Of a stretch of DNA of 64,000 nucleotides, positions 59,681 through 64,000 are shown in pieces; positions within the stretch are counted from its first letter, which is position 1, and every line of letters starts with the position of its first letter. The DNA is from Bugulina stolonifera (taxonomy: Eukaryota; Bryozoa; Gymnolaemata; Cheilostomatida; Bugulidae), in assembly GCA_935421135.1 (NCBI GenBank), contig OW285195.1, positions 4,936,701 through 5,000,700 of the forward strand, given 5' to 3'. The notes below the pieces were generated by a model. That model did not search any database. It was not told the DNA's origin and saw only the letters and a program-made list of their open reading frames with translations. The position numbers and the translations under genes were made by a program.

Positions 59681-62552
59681 CTAGAAGACGTACTCATGGA
59701 ATCCACATTCTGTGATCTTAATATCTTTCATTGGTCTCTCATTGAATGTCTGCACTTTCTCCATCTTCTCCAATGTTTCTGTACCCTCTACTATTTGACT
59801 GGAACAAAGTAACAGATACAATATAAAGTTCGCGATGACAACATAGTTTGTCTGCATGAGTTTGTTCGTAATTATTTCACTGTATAATTAACAAGGCAAG
59901 TAAAGATGAGTGCACACAGTTGCAGGCTATGTACAGTGTATGCACGTTGCACATCAATTCAGTTACTATGGCTAGTATATCATGCAACACTGGTTTTAAT
60001 TCTTGTGGTGTTATATTCACACAGTAGATTTCCATTACAAGATACAAAAAATATTTATAATAATGGTTTGACAAAATATATATAAGGAATAAGACAACTC
60101 CTTCCAGCTTTACCATTAATATTTATTATGCAATCTACAAACAATTACGACAGACCAACTTCGCTACATGCCGGTTATGTTAGCATATTAACAGCTCACA
60201 TAGTCAGGTATAATAAACTCACCCAAATGCAACGTATTTAGTGTCCATCCACGGCGTTGGCTGAAGACAGATGTAGAACTGAGAACCATTAGTGTGTCTA
60301 CCTTTGTTAGCCATTCCGACTACTCCTCTTGCGTTGTGTGGTATCATGAATGATTCATCTTGAAGTTACAAATATTTAAATACAATTTGTGTTCCATAAG
60401 GAAATTCAAATCAATTTAATTAACTATTAGTACAAGTTTTATACTTACTAGCCTATGCTTAGAAAGTTCTCAAAGTTTTGCCCATTTACATGTACATTGT
60501 ATACTGAATAAAATATTAAACACTAAACAGCAACTAAACTTTACTTATTCATTTCCTAGCACACAAATTTAAACTCAATCATCTTTTTTAAAATTTCTAG
60601 TCAATGAAATGCACGAGATTGCAATTAAAAATAGTATTTAGCTTACCTTCAAATACTGAGCCATAGACGGATTCTCCTCCATTCCCCTTGTGAGGGGGCC
60701 AGATGTCACCACCCTGTATCCACCCTTTAGGCACTATTCTGTGAAGCAATGTGTTCTTGTAGCTAAGAGGATAATCTGTCTGTTCTGACTCACCCTTTTC
60801 ACCGGTGCAAAGAGCTCTAAAGTTCTCACATGTCTTGGGAACTTTGTCTGAATATAGCTAGGCATAAAAACACACAAGGAAGTCAGATTTTTACTATGAC
60901 AATAACTAGTATTAAACACTTGAATATGCAAAATTGTAAATATTTTTCACCAAAGGACTACCTATCATGATAAAATACACCATTTAATTGTTGAGTACTA
61001 AACCTCTATTTTGTTTTTGTTACAATCATGTGAATAATATAAGTAGTAAAATTCCATATGCACTGTACCTTCATTAAAATTGTTATTGTAAAGTTTTCAA
61101 ACATGCCTCTATCAAATATGATAGTTTGAAACACATGCTAGGTGGATTATGAGCTAGGGCTGGACGGCATCCATATTATTACAGGAAAATAAAAAATCTG
61201 AGAAGAGAAACTAACAATACTACTTGGGTATAACACACATGCTCCTCACCTCTATAAGCAGCCTTCCGGCAGGTTCATTGTCTATCGAAACATCCATATA
61301 GCAATGGACCCTCTGCAACAACAATAGTACATTATTTTTATTTGTATTAAAAGTCAGCATAGACACAAAATATACAGACCTATCAACTTACATGCAATTT
61401 CAGCAAAGAAATATATTATAAGTTGTATAATAGGGCCTATAAATTTATTAAGGATAGATAGTAACAAGATTCTTAGAAAAAAAACTTACTCCTTGTTTGT
61501 TCATGTGGTCAGCGTACTGCTGCTCTGCCAAGGTCTCATACAAAGACATTGGTCTAAATAGCTCATAGTTGTGATTACTCTCTGCCCATTGAATAAATTC
61601 TGGAGGTCCACCAATAAGCTGTCTGTTACAGAATATCATTGAATGTGCTTCAAACACCCACGTTTCACCCTTCAGCTCCTGGTAAAAATGTAATTAACGA
61701 TATTATCATAAGTAGAACAATAATTATACATGTATGTCAACACTGGGAATTTTAGTCATTCTGGTTATACAACATTAGTGTTGGGTTAGATTTCACATAC
61801 ACTATAAAGAAAGTGTCCAACTAAATGTTGAAAATTGCTTCAAATAAGAAATGATCACAGAGTTCACACAGAATGAAGAAACTTACCCTTTTTTGAGCAT
61901 TGAGGAATTCATTCCACTGGAATTCTAGCATGCCATTTATAACAGGTTTGCAAAATGTGCTAGGATCCTTCTCATATAAGTCCTATAACAAAAACCGTTG
62001 TTTTATTAATCAGAACAATGTGCATTCACATTAATTATAACATACTATTCTTCCGGTGTACGATATTGAAATATAATTTATATAATATTGTTTTCCATGT
62101 ATTTCTGTTGGTATCCTCTAAAATTGGCATTTGATGACATTGCCATTTGGAATAGCAACTGGATAACTACACGGCAGAAAGATTAAGCATTAGATTAAAA
62201 ACTCAAATAAAAATTCTGTACAGGAGCTACTGAATAAGATTTTTCCTTCCAGTGCGGAATATTTAACACTGAAAATCGGAACACTTAACACTGCAAATCG
62301 GCCTGTTTACGGTCTCCCACTATCATAATTGGTAGGCATAAGAAATTACTTAGATGAATGCAGTCACTGTACATTTTCTCTTGCAATCTAAACGAAAACA
62401 AAGTAAATAACATTTATTAGAAATAATTAAAAATAAAAAAATGAAAATCCTACCTCGGCACAACACCGTGCTATTTGGTATTTGAGGTCGGCCAGTAGTC
62501 CGAAAACTTCTATTTGTATGCTCCCAGGATTTGAAACCGGTGCTCCTTTCAT
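59681..62552 (-). CDS. PPIL6: PPIL6-like cyclophilin (peptidyl-prolyl isomerase family)
   Basis: Seven exons: 62552-62454, 61982-61887, 61678-61490, 61312-61250, 60857-60647, 60358-60223, 59798-59681 (TAG). Phases agree; 303 aa against about 311 in human PPIL6. The first half (residues about 1-130) is the PPIL6-specific N-terminal region (IQIEVFGLLADLKYQIA, ELKGETWVFEAHSMIF). The cyclophilin domain follows: YMDVSIDNEPAGRLLIE, TCENFRALCTGEKG, LLHRIVPKGWIQGGD, VVGMANKGRHTNGSQFYICL and YVAFGQIVEGTETLEKMEKV. Compared with cyclophilin A, catalytic Arg55 (HR), Gln63, Gln111, Phe113 and the Trp121 position are kept, while Phe60 is Trp and His126 is Tyr. Weak isomerase activity is therefore possible but unproven. 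The family is associated with ciliated cells in other animals. Confidence 0.95.
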
Positions 62553-63822
62553 ATCTACTTCCTAGGTATTGACTAGCAGTTGTTTTCCAATATTTGTAAA
62601 TTAAGGTTGAAATGTTTTACCCACTACGAGCGATAGTGTGACTCCAACTTGACAGTATGATAATTGGTATCTACTGGAAACGCCCTTGACCGACGCACAT
62701 GGTTGGATCAAAGTTTATAGAACTAATAAGTTGTTCCACGGCTTTATACACCAATAGGATCGCACGAAATCTGACCTAATAAGCGGCCTAGTTCAAAGTA
62801 GTTGAGCGGCAACGAAAAATTACCGATAAAACAATGGAGTCTTCTCAAGATTGGCGAAAAAGTTGCCCTGAGATTGGCTAAAAGTACTTGTAATGCTACC
62901 CTATTATTTTCAGAATACATAATGTTTATACCAATAACATCAATAGAAGATGCAAGCATTTAGAAAAGCAGAAATATAGGAAAAAGGCCCAAAAAGTTCG
63001 AGCCATCCTACTGATCACGTGGTCTGAACTATTTATGTCTCGTGTACACCAAAGATGGTAAAAGTACGCTCTTTGTGCAGACTGTCAACCACTATTGTCG
63101 ACCTATATTTCTATAGCCTAAGCGTTTGACCACAGGCTGGGCGCTCGTTAAAGAGCAACGGTTTGCCCATTTTGGCGAGAGAACTACGGCAAATGAGTAT
63201 GCGCATCGTTTACTGGATAAACTTGGTATATAGAAACTTTGGTTGGATGCTGCTAGAATACACTGAGTACGATTGGTTTATGAGAGCGAATGAGTGATGG
63301 TTTTACATATCAATGAGGTCTCCCAGAAACCTTTTGTTTGGCTTCGGTGTAAATCAAAGCTATACAAAATATGCTCATACAGATGTCAAGGTTAAATTGG
63401 AGAAATTCAGAAATTTCCAAATTGCTGGAAATTATAAAATAAAGCTATAAAAATATAATAATATTAAACGCATATCACCAATTCTACGTTCATGGATTCA
63501 TTTAAAATTTGAAAAAAATTATGCTAATAACTGGCTGGCTTCATAGCTATTACTATGCTTATCTTGGAATTCAAGTCCAATCAATTCAATAATCGTTACA
63601 ATAAATAACAATAGAATTAATATGAATACCAATATCAATTACAAATAACAAAGACAATAATTAATAATTATAATAATAATAATAATTATTATTATATATA
63701 AATTATACATCTACCTCTATCTCAGTATCTGGCTCATAAACATTGACATGCAGACAAGACAACTAACTAGTGGAATAGGCCTACTTGTATTGTACTATAC
63801 CTCAATATGTATTGTATTATAC
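62553..63822. other. Upstream flank of the PPIL6-like gene
   Basis: Probable promoter and 5' UTR of PPIL6 next to its start, then AT-rich sequence with a (TAA)n tract near 63660-63710. No gene was recognised. Confidence 0.6.
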
Positions 63823-64000
63823 CTCAATACAAATTAGGCACTGCATGTCTTGAATGGACAGAAACCGTCAAATACCTAGGAGTAACAATTCAATCAGATC
63901 TTAAGTTTAATCAGCATATAAACGAGAAATGCACAAAGTCTCGTAAAATACTTGGAGGAATCAAACATTTAATGTACCATGCTCCAAAAGAGGCCAAGCT
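63823..64000 (+). mobile_element. LINE-type reverse transcriptase fragment (runs off the window)
   Basis: An open frame reading LEWTETVKYLGVTIQSDLKF, NQHINEKCTKSRKILGGIKH and LMYHAPKEAKL. The KYLGVTIxSDLKFxxHI motif with a following lysine-rich helix is the thumb-region signature of non-LTR retrotransposon reverse transcriptases. Upstream sequence is not clearly coding, so the copy is probably 5'-truncated. Its downstream extent is unknown. Confidence 0.8.

Overview
The window is nuclear DNA from an animal. It is AT-rich, and its intron-rich genes have consensus GT/AG splice sites with long, repeat-laden non-coding stretches between them. The gene set (outer-mitochondrial carnitine palmitoyltransferase, a Rabin8-type Rab exchange factor, a CIDE-N protein of the ICAD/DFF45 type, peroxin-14 and a PPIL6-type cyclophilin) is typically metazoan. 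Fairly compact genes, moderate divergence from vertebrate orthologues and many tandem repeats suggest an invertebrate. The phylum (sponge, cnidarian, mollusc or other) cannot be settled by reading alone. No rRNA, intact tRNA or CRISPR was seen.

Layout. 1-1653: the 3' terminal exon of an unidentified TPR-like gene on the + strand, preceded by a GC-rich island with a (GGC/GGT)n tract. 1654-4904: intergenic, with a decayed MITE-like repeat. 4905-18287 (minus): a complete CPT1 gene whose 16 exon positions I could read with consistent phases (777 aa). Three of its introns are dominated by tandem repeats. It has three tandem, equal-length (66 nt), same-phase versions of the exon immediately after the catalytic His-Ser, which is the most interesting signal here. 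18288-25195: very AT-rich intergenic DNA with a 136-bp hAT-type MITE and a GC-rich dispersed repeat. 25196-44066 (plus): a Rabin8/RAB3IP-like gene with two alternative, phase-matched first exons and long introns full of SINE-like elements, including a near-perfect 300-bp palindrome. 45256-48877 (minus): a short ICAD/DFFA-like gene, tail-to-tail with the Rabin8 gene. 48878-50892: intergenic, with a 717-bp non-autonomous hAT element flanked by perfect 8-bp target duplications. 50893-56673 (plus): PEX14. 57959-59098 (plus): an intronless 379-aa reading frame of unknown function. 59681-62552 (minus): PPIL6-like cyclophilin. 63823-64000: the start of a LINE-type reverse transcriptase fragment that runs off the window.

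The genes do not form a functional cluster. CPT1 and PEX14 both concern fatty-acid handling (mitochondrial entry, peroxisomal import), and Rabin8 and PPIL6 both have ciliary associations in other animals, but nothing here indicates joint regulation. Exon boundaries were deduced by hand from splice consensus, reading-frame phase and remembered family alignments. In every multi-exon gene the summed exon length is a multiple of three and close to the usual family length, which supports the models.
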